Assembly: GCA_965183855.1 (NCBI GenBank)
Contig: CBCYMI010000042.1
Span: 1 to 64,000, forward strand
Direction: 5' to 3'
DNA length: 64,000 nucleotides
From: CBCYMI01 sp965183855
GTDB taxonomy: Bacteria > Pseudomonadota > Alphaproteobacteria > Caulobacterales > Maricaulaceae
In this document: in pieces, positions 1-10,100 of the stretch
Layout of the letters: each line of letters opens with the position of its first letter
Numbering within the stretch: the stretch's first letter is position 1
Notes under the pieces: model-generated
Told to the model about the DNA's origin: nothing
What the model saw: the letters and a program-made list of their open reading frames with translations, nothing else
Databases searched by the model: none
Program-made: the position numbers and the translations under genes

Positions 1-2
1 AT

Positions 3-311
3 GAACAGTCTGATCATCCTTTTAAACGTCTTCATGGTCATTCCTTCAAAGGAATTGTTTTTATAAGGGGAGAAACAAAGGAACAAACAGGATGGGTAAA
101 AGATTTCTGGAAAATAGATCAGATCATAAAAACGATTGTTAATCGGGTAGATCATTATTTGTTAAATGAAATTCCAGGTTTGGAAAAACCTTCTCTTGAA
201 CAAATCTCAATCTGGTTTTTAAATCAGCTTTCTCCTGTTCTTCCAGGAGTATATGCTGTTGAAATCAGCAGACCAAGTTGTGGAGAAACTGCCATTGCAA
301 GATATAAATAA
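3..311 (+). CDS. QueD/PTPS-family protein (6-carboxytetrahydropterin synthase-like), 3' part only
   Basis: The first 103 codons of an open frame enter from before the window and stop at TAA 309-311. The product resembles 6-pyruvoyl/6-carboxytetrahydropterin synthases, which act on dihydroneopterin triphosphate. Visible family features are the zinc ligands in RLHGHSF, the VDHYLLN segment with its Asp-His pair, a PSLEQISIW helix matching the usual NPTxE region, and the C-terminal catalytic Glu in VEISRPSCGE. The residue just before RLHGH is Phe-Lys where E. coli QueD has Cys-Gly, so the catalytic Cys seems absent. The next gene starts inside its last 59 bases, and SDR and folB genes follow, pointing to pterin or folate metabolism rather than queuosine. 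The N-terminus is not visible. Confidence 0.8.
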   Translation, partial: EQSDHPFKRLHGHSFKGIVFIRGETKEQTGWVKDFWKIDQIIKTIVNRVDHYLLNEIPGLEKPSLEQISIWFLNQLSPVLPGVYAVEISRPSCGETAIARYK

Positions 312-1086
312 TACAATTCGGAACTCTAATAAAAACGCAGCTTTAATTACGGGTGGCGCAACGCGGATAGGGCGTGAAATTGCTCTTACACTTGCAAAAC
401 AAAACTGGGATATCGCACTTCATTATCACACGTCAGAGAAAAAGGCTTTAGAAACCAGAGAAGAGCTCATTGCACTCGGCAGCAAAGTATGCCTGATCTC
501 TCAAGATCTATCTATGCTTGATCAGATTAAACCCATTATAGATAAATCCCGAGCACAACTTACAACCCCCATAACCGCGTTAATTAATAATGCTTCCCTC
601 TTTCAAAATGACGATATTTTATCTTTAGATAGCCAGTTATGGGATCAGCACATGGCAATTAATCTTAAAGCTCCTATTTTTTTATCAAAATATTTTGCAG
701 AAACCATGCCAACATCTCTTTCAGGAAATATTATTAATCTGATTGATCAACGAATTGCCAAACTTACTCCTCAATTTTTTAGTTATACGCTTTCAAAATC
801 AGCACTTGCAACGGCAACAACAACACTGGCACAAGCCCTTTCTCCAAAAATTCGAGTCAATGCAATATGCCCAGGTCCCACATTAAAAAATCAACGGCAA
901 AAACCAGAAGATTTTGAAATCCAACAAAAATCTACCTTATTAACACACGGCGCTTCTGTTAAAGAAATATCCGAAACCGTTCTTTATTTTCTATCTACGC
1001 ACTCGATTACTGGACAAATCATATATGTTGATGGAGGACAAAGATTAATATGGAAAACCGCAGATGTATGGGGAATTCAGGAATAA
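253..1086 (+). CDS. SDR-family oxidoreductase, pteridine reductase/FolM-like
   Basis: 277-residue short-chain dehydrogenase/reductase. The nucleotide-binding turn reads TGGATRIG, with the Arg typical of the pteridine reductase/FolM subgroup instead of the usual TGxxxGxG. The NNAS motif and the YTLSK catalytic Tyr-Lys pair follow, and the C-terminus ends with the Rossmann-type GQIIYVDGG. Such enzymes reduce dihydrobiopterin, dihydromonapterin or dihydrofolate with NADPH. The ATG at 253 has AGGAG only three bases upstream, so a slightly later start (for example GTG 280) is possible. The first ~28 residues precede the Rossmann fold. It overlaps the QueD-like gene by 59 bases, and its stop TAA shares a base with the folB start, so the three genes are translationally coupled. 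The substrate is inferred from this context. Confidence 0.82.
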   Translation: MLLKSADQVVEKLPLQDINNTIRNSNKNAALITGGATRIGREIALTLAKQNWDIALHYHTSEKKALETREELIALGSKVCLISQDLSMLDQIKPIIDKSRAQLTTPITALINNASLFQNDDILSLDSQLWDQHMAINLKAPIFLSKYFAETMPTSLSGNIINLIDQRIAKLTPQFFSYTLSKSALATATTTLAQALSPKIRVNAICPGPTLKNQRQKPEDFEIQQKSTLLTHGASVKEISETVLYFLSTHSITGQIIYVDGGQRLIWKTADVWGIQE

Positions 1087-1448
1087 TGCATACGAAAATA
1101 TTTATTGATCATCTTCAAATTTCAGCCATAATCGGGATTCATCCCTATGAACATAACTCTCATCAGCCTATTTATATTGATATTGAGCTTGATGTTGAAA
1201 ATCATATTAACCCTGTTAAGGATCAACTTGAAGAAACCATTGATTATGAGGCTATTGCAAAAATGATAGAAATTCTAGCTTTGAAATGTCATGTTCAGCT
1301 TGTTGAAACCCTCGCACATCGAATTGCAAATGAATGTTTAAAATATGACAATCGAATTCAAAAAATCTGGATTAAGATTTCAAAACCAAATGCTTTAGCA
1401 GATGCGAAATATGCTGGTGTTATTTTTACAAAAGAAAAGCAAGATTAA
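1086..1448 (+). CDS. folB: dihydroneopterin aldolase FolB
   Basis: 120 residues, the normal family length, beginning MHTKIFIDHLQISAIIGIHP, a standard FolB opening. FolB cleaves 7,8-dihydroneopterin to 6-hydroxymethyl-dihydropterin and glycolaldehyde in folate synthesis. The conserved E of the ETIDYEAIA block and the LVETLAHRIA helix are present. An upstream ATG at 1050 in the same frame would add 12 residues inside the SDR gene, but ATG 1086 has AGGA five bases before it and forms a TAATG overlap with the SDR stop, so it is preferred. It is the last gene of the pterin cluster, and no later folate gene follows. Confidence 0.9.
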   Translation: MHTKIFIDHLQISAIIGIHPYEHNSHQPIYIDIELDVENHINPVKDQLEETIDYEAIAKMIEILALKCHVQLVETLAHRIANECLKYDNRIQKIWIKISKPNALADAKYAGVIFTKEKQD

Positions 1449-2446
1449 ACGATCTAGATTTTTCTTTAGAAACATACCTAAAACCTATCCTCTATAGATA
1501 AAATTCTATCTTATCATAACCAGCAGTCATAGATAAGCTTATTATATGTTAGGTGTTATCATAAACTTAGACCTTTGAAGGTCTCCATTATAATTTATCT
1601 GGAAAAATACAACACCGTCTATTTGAGTTTTTTCATAGTTGAAGTCACAGGTTTATTTTGATGCAAATATACCAAGATTCAGCAATAGTACGATACTATC
1701 TTTACAGTAAAAAAGACCCTTAATCGCAGTGTATTTTAATTGGTATATCAAGAAAATATATTTGCAGATGATAAAAACCGCCTTATTTTGGTAATATAAG
1801 AAAAGGAAAGCGTGACAGAGCTATAGCAGAAAAGACCATTGCGTTTCGCCTTTTCAAAAGAAGAATAAAGGGTTATAGAAAACCATTCATGATATTGAAG
1901 CGCAACACATTAATTATTAATAGCAGAAAACACGAGCTAATCGCTTCGATTGTGCTAACTGCTTATAGGCAATCAGCTATAATGGTCCTAAAATATTGCA
2001 AAATTTCATCACATCACATCAATCATACGCCCTATAATGACCCAAAACAACATAGCCACCACAAGATTAAAAATTTCCAGGTTACAAGATAAAAGAATAC
2101 CTGAAAGACCTGGTTCTTAAAAAACACAATTCTTAAAAAACACAATAGAATGATTTAATAATGGAATGGTTTAACAATAATTTCTCTTATTTTTGGAAGA
2201 ATATTGAAGTTAGATTTCATTATAGAGCTCCTAAACAATAATGAAAACGGTTCAAATTATGGTGTAATTAATATATTATTGACTAAAGCATCCATATAAC
2301 CGTTTTGTTTAATCGCTTAAACACAGTGTGATTAAATACATTTTCGACTAAAGCCCTATCCTAAATGATAATAAATATCCCATATCTTATTTATTCAAAT
2401 AATTATCTTTAAAAACTAGCCTGTCAAAAAAAATATATTAAATGTT
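1449..2446. other. gene-free interval between folB and the cyclophilin gene
   Basis: About 1 kb with no convincing gene, lying between two converging units. A 67-codon frame at 1889-2092 has no ribosome site or recognisable family. Stretches near 1800-2100 look vaguely like a worn transposase but could not be aligned by eye. A 16-bp direct tandem repeat lies at 2114-2145. Confidence 0.5.
2114..2145. repeat. 16-bp tandem repeat, two copies
   Basis: The unit TTCTTAAAAAACACAA occurs twice back to back (2114-2129 and 2130-2145) without mismatch. It lies in noncoding DNA and probably reflects slippage or local duplication. Confidence 0.85.
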
Positions 2447-3373
2447 TTATTTATGCTTAATAATTTTAGCCAGAACAGATATATCGCATATATTAAACTG
2501 ATCTTTTTTCTCTTCTTTTATAAGCTCTACTTTTTTCTTAAATACAGGTGTATCTGTACGCAAAACAGTAATTGTATCTTGTTCCTTCTCTGGCAAATCA
2601 GAAACAATATGGAATGCTTTTATATAGTCTGGTTTAAATCCTTCTGTTTGTCCAACACTACCTGTTTTAATCGCATCCACATATTCCTGCCCTAACACAA
2701 CACGTCCCCAGGCAGAATATTGCGTATCGAGCCATGGAGCATGTCCTCTCATCAGAAAAAATTGAGAATTTGCACTATTTGGATCTGCCGTTCTTGCCAT
2801 GGATGCAACCCCTTTACAATGCATAACCCAGCTTTTTACTTTATGATCTTTGGAAACTGAAGCTTGAGTTTCTGGTTGTGTTCCAACAATAACTCCCTTG
2901 TAAAATCCTGTTTGAACTTTTTTCTGATCTGGATTTCTTGGATTTAATTCTTGTTGATAAAACAAGTCAAATTTCATTTCTGACGGGGAACGCTTAATAA
3001 AGAACTCTCCTGAAATATTATCTTCCTTTGATCCTCCATTACCTTTTCCTGTAGGATCACCACCTTGCGCCATAAAATCATCAATGACCCTGTGAAATGT
3101 CAAATAATCATAAAATCCAGACCGAGTTAGACGTTTGATCTGTTCGACATGTTTTGGAGCAAATTCTGGTAAAAGCTCTACAATAATTCTTCCTTTTTTT
3201 GTATCTATATACAGTGTATTTTCAGGATCAAGAACTCGCCAGTTTTCAGTTCTGTTCATTTCAGACTCTATATTTAAAGAATCAGAAGGGGGTGAAGAAT
3301 TAGTAATCGCTATTTTTGATGACAAGAATAAAGCTCCTATAGTAATTATTCCTAAACGAATATATCTTTTCAT
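2447..3373 (-). CDS. exported cyclophilin-type peptidyl-prolyl cis-trans isomerase
   Basis: 308 residues. An N-terminal basic-hydrophobic segment (MKRYIRLGIITIGALFLSS) looks like a signal peptide or anchor, so the enzyme probably acts in the periplasm on folding envelope proteins. The cyclophilin core runs from about residue 55: the strand IIVELLPEFAPKHV, then FHRVIDDFMAQGGDPTGKG, the catalytic/substrate region, and NSANSQFFLMRG. Cyclosporin-site equivalents F-M-Q are present. A tail of about 50 charged residues follows the core. The start ATG overlaps the coaD stop by four bases (ATGA), so it is translated together with coaD. The gyrA-coaD-cyclophilin order is common in alphaproteobacteria. 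Confidence 0.9.
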   Translation of the reverse strand: MKRYIRLGIITIGALFLSSKIAITNSSPPSDSLNIESEMNRTENWRVLDPENTLYIDTKKGRIIVELLPEFAPKHVEQIKRLTRSGFYDYLTFHRVIDDFMAQGGDPTGKGNGGSKEDNISGEFFIKRSPSEMKFDLFYQQELNPRNPDQKKVQTGFYKGVIVGTQPETQASVSKDHKVKSWVMHCKGVASMARTADPNSANSQFFLMRGHAPWLDTQYSAWGRVVLGQEYVDAIKTGSVGQTEGFKPDYIKAFHIVSDLPEKEQDTITVLRTDTPVFKKKVELIKEEKKDQFNICDISVLAKIIKHK

Positions 3374-3873
3374 AAGTTAAAGACCTCTTTTAAACGAAAT
3401 TCTACTGATTTGGGAACAAAATAAGAAATTTTTCCTCCTAATTTGCAAATTTCTTTAACAAGTCTGGAAGAAATAGCCTGATGTTCAGGATCTGCCATTA
3501 AAAACACCATTTCTACTTCTGGCTTGATTTTTCGGTTCATAGCAACCATTTGAAATTCATACTCAAAGTCAGAAACAGCTCTTAATCCTCGAATGACAAT
3601 ATTTGCATGATAGCGTTCAACAAACTTCATTAACAAAACATTAAAAGGATAAACGTCAATTTTAGTCTTTTTCCTGATATCTTTAATCTGCTCTTTGATC
3701 ATACAGACACGTTCTTCCAGACTAAAAAGAGGAGATTTTTCCTTATTTTCAGCGACCCCAACAATTAAATGTTCATAGATCGTAGCAGCACGACCAATAA
3801 TATCCATATGACCATTTGTTACAGGATCAAACGTTCCTGGATAGACGGCAATACTGGTTGTTCTATTTTTCAT
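3370..3873 (-). CDS. coaD: phosphopantetheine adenylyltransferase CoaD
   Basis: 167 residues. It catalyses the fourth step of coenzyme A synthesis, joining ATP and 4'-phosphopantetheine to give dephospho-CoA. Near the N-terminus is the nucleotidyltransferase motif YPGTFDPVTNGH, with the T/HxGH His of the family, and IRGLRAVSDFEYEFQM follows in the middle. The C-terminal ISSRLVKEICKLGG matches the ISSTxVRE region that binds ATP phosphates. An ATG 24 bases further upstream (3897) would add MRLIKSIK but has no ribosome site, whereas the chosen ATG has AAGAG at a suitable distance and gives the standard length. It sits 31 bases after gyrA and overlaps the cyclophilin start. Confidence 0.95.
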   Translation of the reverse strand: MKNRTTSIAVYPGTFDPVTNGHMDIIGRAATIYEHLIVGVAENKEKSPLFSLEERVCMIKEQIKDIRKKTKIDVYPFNVLLMKFVERYHANIVIRGLRAVSDFEYEFQMVAMNRKIKPEVEMVFLMADPEHQAISSRLVKEICKLGGKISYFVPKSVEFRLKEVFNL

Positions 3874-3904
3874 TTTTATACTCTTAATTAGCCTCATTGA
3901 TTGT

Positions 3905-6670
3905 TTAAATAATTAAACAGACTGATCCTGTTTTGTTATTTCCTCTGTTTCTTTCTTCATCTTTCTCAGAAGATGTATCAATAATGCGCTCAACAGAAAC
4001 TACACTTTCCTTGTTTTTTAATCTGATAATACGAACCCCTTTTGTATTTCTAGACGAGAAAGAGATTTCTTTAGCATGACAGCGAATTAATTGTCCATTA
4101 TCTGTAACCAACATAACCTGATCTTCCTCTTTTATTCTAAATGTCGCTGTTAGCTTTCCTCCTGTTTTATCAAGATCATGGGCAACAACCCCTTTTCCTC
4201 CTCTATTCATACACCGAAAATCATAGGAAGATGAGATTTTGCCAAACCCTGTATCTGTTATGGTCAAAATTAATTGTTCTGTTCTCATTAATTCAGTGAT
4301 TCTGTTTTCACTTAAAACAGAATGTATTTTTTCTTCTTCAGAAAGAGCTTCATTCTGATCATTTTTATCTGGATTTGTATTTCTCCTGAGAGAGGTTGCA
4401 TGTTTCATATAAGCACGTGCTTCATCAGGTATTAAGTCAGTATGCTGTAATACTGTCATTGAAATAACATGATCATTCTTTGCAAGCCTAATTCCTCTAA
4501 CCCCCGTAGACGTTCTTCCTACAAAAACACGTACATTTGGAACCGAAAACCGAATTGCCTTACCCAGCGCCGTTGTTAACAAAATATCATCTTCTTCTGT
4601 ACACAAGCTCACATCAATAATTCCATCCTCGGAACCTGGCTTCATGGCAATTTTTCCTGAACGATTAATTCTTGAAAAATCACTGAGTTTGTTTCTACGA
4701 ACACCTCCACTACGAGTTGCAAACATGATATCAAGTTCCTGCCATGCTTGCTGATCTTCTGGCAGAACAATCACAGAAGTAATGGTTTCATTTTTATCAA
4801 GAGGTAGTAAATTAACAAATGCTTTTCCTTTTGATTGTGGGCTTCCCAAAGGAAGCTTCCATACTTTAAGTTTATAAACCATACCAGAAGAGCTAAAGCA
4901 TAAAACAGGCGCATGCGTTGTTGCAACAAAGAGTCTTTGTACAAAGTCTTCTTCTTTTGTTGACATTCCAGATCTGCCTTTTCCACCTCTTCTCTGTGTT
5001 CTATAATCTGTCAATGGTGTTCGTTTAACATAGCCTCCATGTGTCACGGTTACAACCATATCTTCACGAGCAATTAAATCTTCATCTTCTACATCACATT
5101 CCCCATCAATAATTTCTGTTCGTCTTGGAATTCCAAATTTATCCTTTATTCCAGTTAATTCATTCTGGATAATTTCTATAACCCGTTTACGAGATCTTAA
5201 AATATCCAAAAGATCTGTAATTTTAACAGACAACTTTTCGGCTTCTTCATCTATATCCTCACGTCCAAGAGCTGTTAATCTATGTAATCTCAGCTCAAGA
5301 ATAGCTTTTGCCTGTTCTTCGGTTAACATGATGGTCTGATTTTTATTCAATCTGGATCTTGGATCTGCAACCAGATTAATCAAACTCTCAAGCTCAGCAG
5401 CCGGCCAGCTTCTTTCCATTAGAGATTGACGTGCTTGTGCAGGATCAGAAGCAGATCGAACCAGCCGGATCATTTCATCTATATTTGCAACAGCACAAGC
5501 AAGACCAACAAGAATATGTGCTCGATCTCTTGCTTTTTTAAGGTCATGCTTTGCTCGTCTTGCAATCACCTCATCTCTATGAGACAGAAAAATATCAATA
5601 AATTGGCGCAAATTCATCGTTTCAGGTCTACCATTATTCAGCGCCAGCATATTAATTCCAAAAGAAGTTTGTAATTGGCTATGTCTAAAAAGCTGGTTTA
5701 ACAAAACATGTTCATCAACCCCTCTTTTTAATTCAATAACAATACGCATGCCATGTCGATCAGACTCATCTCTCAAATCAGAAATGCCTTCAATTCGTTT
5801 CTCACTAACAAGACCTGCAATTTTCTCAATCATATTTGCCTTGTTAACCTGATAGGGAATTTCAGTAACAATGATTGCATATCGATCTTTACGAATTTCT
5901 TCTATTTCTGTTTTTGCTCGCATAATTACAGAGCCACGTCCTGTTAATAATCCTGACCTTGCCCCAGAACGTCCTATAATCTGTGCACCCGTTGGAAAAT
6001 CTGGTCCTGGAATAATCGTTAAGAGTTCTTCTTCTGTTATTAAGGGATTTTCTAATACAGCCAAGCATGCATTAATAATTTCTGCCAGATTATGGGGGGG
6101 AATATTGGTTGCCATTCCAACAGCAATCCCATTTGATCCATTAACCATTAGATTTGGATAGCGCGCTGGCAAAACAACAGGTTCTTTTTCTGAATTATCA
6201 TAATTGACTTGAAAATCAACTGTATCCTTTTCAAGATCTGACACAAGTGATTCAGATGATGCTGCCATTCTACTTTCAGTATACCGCATAGCAGCTGGAG
6301 GATCTCCATCTACGGATCCAAAATTTCCCTGTCCATCAATTAATGGCAAACTCATTGAGAATTCCTGCGCCATACGCACCAATGCATCATAAACGGCAGC
6401 TTCCCCATGTGGATGATATTTACCAATCACATCTCCAACAACGCGTGCACATTTTCGATAGGCTTTTTCATACGTATATCCATTTTCATGCATGGAATAT
6501 AATATACGTCTATGCACGGGCTTAAGACCATCTCTGGCATCTGGAATAGCACGAGCAACAATAACGCTCATTGCATAATCAAGATAGGATTTACTCATTT
6601 CCTCTTCTATGGATATAGGTAATATTGCCGAATTATTTGAAGATTTAGAATTATCAAATTCTTTGCTCAC
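3905..6670 (-). CDS. gyrA: DNA gyrase subunit A
   Basis: 921 residues, the expected length for alphaproteobacterial GyrA. It is the breaking-rejoining subunit of the A2B2 topoisomerase that introduces negative supercoils. The winged-helix/tower region contains DPPAAMRYTESR with catalytic Tyr130 (E. coli Tyr122). The quinolone-resistance region reads HPHGEAAVYD, so Ala91 stands where E. coli has Ser83 while Asp95 (E. coli Asp87) is kept. The C-terminal beta-pinwheel begins with the GyrA box QRRGGKG, needed for DNA wrapping, and contains repeated blade motifs such as NRGGKG and NTKGV. It ends in a charged tail. It is the first gene of a minus-strand unit with coaD and the cyclophilin gene and is divergent from the adhesin gene. 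Confidence 0.98.
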   Translation of the reverse strand: MSKEFDNSKSSNNSAILPISIEEEMSKSYLDYAMSVIVARAIPDARDGLKPVHRRILYSMHENGYTYEKAYRKCARVVGDVIGKYHPHGEAAVYDALVRMAQEFSMSLPLIDGQGNFGSVDGDPPAAMRYTESRMAASSESLVSDLEKDTVDFQVNYDNSEKEPVVLPARYPNLMVNGSNGIAVGMATNIPPHNLAEIINACLAVLENPLITEEELLTIIPGPDFPTGAQIIGRSGARSGLLTGRGSVIMRAKTEIEEIRKDRYAIIVTEIPYQVNKANMIEKIAGLVSEKRIEGISDLRDESDRHGMRIVIELKRGVDEHVLLNQLFRHSQLQTSFGINMLALNNGRPETMNLRQFIDIFLSHRDEVIARRAKHDLKKARDRAHILVGLACAVANIDEMIRLVRSASDPAQARQSLMERSWPAAELESLINLVADPRSRLNKNQTIMLTEEQAKAILELRLHRLTALGREDIDEEAEKLSVKITDLLDILRSRKRVIEIIQNELTGIKDKFGIPRRTEIIDGECDVEDEDLIAREDMVVTVTHGGYVKRTPLTDYRTQRRGGKGRSGMSTKEEDFVQRLFVATTHAPVLCFSSSGMVYKLKVWKLPLGSPQSKGKAFVNLLPLDKNETITSVIVLPEDQQAWQELDIMFATRSGGVRRNKLSDFSRINRSGKIAMKPGSEDGIIDVSLCTEEDDILLTTALGKAIRFSVPNVRVFVGRTSTGVRGIRLAKNDHVISMTVLQHTDLIPDEARAYMKHATSLRRNTNPDKNDQNEALSEEEKIHSVLSENRITELMRTEQLILTITDTGFGKISSSYDFRCMNRGGKGVVAHDLDKTGGKLTATFRIKEEDQVMLVTDNGQLIRCHAKEISFSSRNTKGVRIIRLKNKESVVSVERIIDTSSEKDEERNRGNNKTGSVCLII

Positions 6671-7192
6671 TTTTTATCTCTTTTTCTTAAATTATGATCT
6701 CTTTTTTAAGTCTTGAGAATTGCCGACCAGATAGTCTAACATGATCGTATGCATCTTCAAGCTGAATGATCCTTTAATTTTTTAACCAGCCTTTGTAAAA
6801 ACTTAAATACAAACAGTATTTCTATTTGAAACTATCGCCTGTTTTCTAAACAGTTTTTTAGAATTCAAGACATTAATCAATATTTCATTTTTTTTTAATC
6901 GTCAAATTTATACAAAAAATACGTAATCTAACATATTCATGAATACAGTTTATATACATTATGTCATTATTTCAAATTTCCAAAGGTTAATATATTATTT
7001 AAATATTAAATTTATAATTACCTGTTCTTTAGAGTGTTGATAAAATTTTTTTCTTCAAAAGGCTTCTTATCTATATATATTTACATGAATCTTATTTTTT
7101 AAACTTAATTTAAATGTAAAATTAATCTTTTATGCATAAAAAGGATTAATAAATAAATTAAGTTTAATTTTTATAAAGTTGAGGACTTCATC
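6671..7192. other. divergent intergenic region between gyrA and the adhesin gene
   Basis: 520 bases of very AT-rich DNA that must carry the promoters of gyrA (leftward) and the adhesin gene (rightward). I see no hairpin terminator, repeat or small gene in it. A clear GAGGA at 7181-7185 precedes the TTG start of the adhesin. Confidence 0.55.
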
Positions 7193-10100
7193 TTGAAACG
7201 ACATCTTAAATGCCTGCTAAAAAACACCTCTTTTTTATCTAATTCAATGATTGGAATTACAAGCTTTTTTGTCTTAAACACACAAGCAATTGCAAATCCA
7301 GTTAAAGATCAGATTATCAAAGGAACCGCTCAGATTGAACGGGCTGGAAAAAAACTGAATGTCTATCAGTCTACTCAAAAAGCCATCATTAACTGGAAAT
7401 CCTTTGATATTCAAAAAGATGAACATACGCAATTCCATCAACCCAATCAACAAGCAATTACCCTAAATCGAATTAAGGATACAAAACCTTCCGATATCTT
7501 GGGAAATCTTTCTGCGAATGGAACCCTTGTTTTAATTAATCCCAATGGCGTGTTCTTTGGTCCTCATGCAAAAATAGATGTAAATGGGTTAATCGCGACC
7601 AGCACAGATATTGATGATACTGCTTTTATGAAAGGAAGGCTTGATTTTACCAAGCCTGGAAAACCAAATGCAAGTATTCAAAATTATGGAGCAATTACGG
7701 TAAAACAAGCGGGACTCGTTGGGCTTGTTGCTCCTGGCGTGATAAATCAGGGAATTATCACAGCACGTCTTGGGAAAGTCGCGCTTGCATCAGGAGATTT
7801 ATTTACCATTGATCTTTATGGAGATGGATTGCTCTCTTTAAAACTCAGTGATCAGGTTAAAAAACAACTCGTATCCAATACAGGATTGATAGAGGCAAAT
7901 GGAGGCATTATTGCCTTAACTGCCGCTGCAGGTAGGGAAATTGTTGATAGTCTGATTGTAAATAAAGGGATCTTACAGGCTCAAACCGTCAAGGAAGTAT
8001 CTGGGAAGATTATTTTATCCGCAAAAGGCAGTAATGCGGTTTCAGATAATCTTACAGAGAATAAGGGTAAGAAAGAAGGAAAAACGCTTGTTTTACATAA
8101 AGGGATTATCGATGTATCAGGACGGGATCTTGGAGAACAAGGCGGAGAGGCGCAAATCATAGGAGACCAGATTGGTATTCTTGATCATGGTGTGATTGAT
8201 GCTTCTGGATATTCTGCTCCTCAATTTTCAGATGGCTCCCTCTCCACAATGGAAGCTATTTTATATTCTGTTCATGCGCAAAAAGGCACGGCAAGCATGG
8301 ATATTAATGGAAGAGTAAAGAGCCATCAGGAATTTCTATCCAACCCAAACCGTGCAGGGGGAAGTATTAGAATTGGTGGGGATTATTTAGGAAAAGGCTC
8401 TTTTCCCGCCGCGCAATCGGTTTATGTTTCCAAAAACGCGAGGATTTTAAACAATGCTTTATCTAAAGGGGATGGTGGACGCACCATTATCTGGAGTGAT
8501 GATCAAACCTATTTTGCAGGACTTGTTCAATCTCGTGGTGGGGAGCTTATTGGAAGTGGTGGTTTTTTAGAAACCTCTGGAAAACAGGGATTAATGGCAA
8601 AAGGCTATGCAGATTTAAATGCACCTTATGGGCTTAAAGGAACATATTTATTGGATCCTTCTGATATTAGCATTTATGGAAATGTTGATCCAGGTTTTGT
8701 TAGCTCAGATGGAAGCAGTATTAATTTAGCCCCTAATTTAATCTTATGGTTAGATGGTTCTGATACTTCAAAAGCTAAAGTTTTCTATAGCAGCCAGGCC
8801 TTAGGATCTGGAGGAACAATATTTGGTACTCAAGGGGAAGATTTTTTATCTTATGTACCTGCTTCTTTTATGCTACTTGATCTTGTCATTGGGATGCAAA
8901 TAAAAATAGGAAATGCAGGAAATGTGATGCTAGCCAATGCAGATGATCCTGATGTCTATACAATAATAGGAATAGATGGACCTAAAACAATAGTAGACAG
9001 ACCATTAACACGCGATTATAATGGAGAATTATACTTATCTCATCTTAATACATTCATCGACAAAAGTAATTCTGAAAATAATGCCCTCGTATCTAACGAA
9101 GAAAATTATCACTTATATCGACCTGCAGAAGGAAATATTGGTATATATTCATTCAGTGATGAATCTGTCTTATATTTGGATGTTAACAAGCTTCCTCTAG
9201 GTGCAGATATACGTCAGTTCTTTACAACTTCTTCTCATAGAAATACCAATAATAATAAAAATAACTGGATCTTTGCTTATGGAAATAATGATAGCAGAGG
9301 AAAATTCTCTTTTGGTAAAGATCAAAATGGAAAACTCATTCTAACAAATGGACAAGATAATCTAACCTCACAAAAAAATTGGGAAAACAATTCTGTTATC
9401 TTGGCAAGTTATGGATATGATGGTCAGAACATGTTTCTTCATGTTAATGGAGGAACAGTGGAAAACCAACAAGCAAACCTTAATACATCTCCTGGAAATG
9501 CCTATATTGGAGATCAGGTTGATCGAAACAATCAATATTGGGAAGGAAACTTTTACGAGCATATTGGTTATGATCGGATATTAACAGACACAGAACGTCA
9601 GTTAATGGAACAATACCAATCTGTCAAAACAGGAATTGCCTTGAATGCTCCTGGAACAGGCTCAACAGAAGCAGAACGTGCCATGGCTTCAGATGGGTAT
9701 TCTGTGTTTACAACCCGATATCTCGAACGCTTGTCTGAAGGGGCTAATATTGTCCTTCAAGCTGATAATACCATCACGCTTGATCTTAAAGGAGATAGCT
9801 TAAACCTATCTGATGATCGTTCCATTCATCTAACAACGACAACAGGAAATATCCTAACTGCTTCTACAGGCAGTATCTTAACCAATCGGACAGGATCAGG
9901 TGGAAATATAAGCTTTGCATCTGGAAATAATATACAGTTTGATCATGATTTTACTCTAAGTGCGCAAAATGGAGGAGAGATTACTCTATCAAGTTCTGCA
10001 AATGGCAGTATTGAAATTGCCAATGGCGTAACCCTTCAAATCCCTTCTGGAAATCTTGAATTGGAAACAAATAATTATACCAATGCTGACAACATAACAG

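Noticed and set aside
1889..2092. 67-codon frame in the folB-cyclophilin gap
   Set aside because: No ribosome site, no family, and composition like its noncoding surroundings; possible worn transposase text was too weak to name.
6671..7192. Replication origin next to gyrA
   Set aside because: No DnaA boxes or iterons recognised and no dnaA, gidA, parA or repA nearby.
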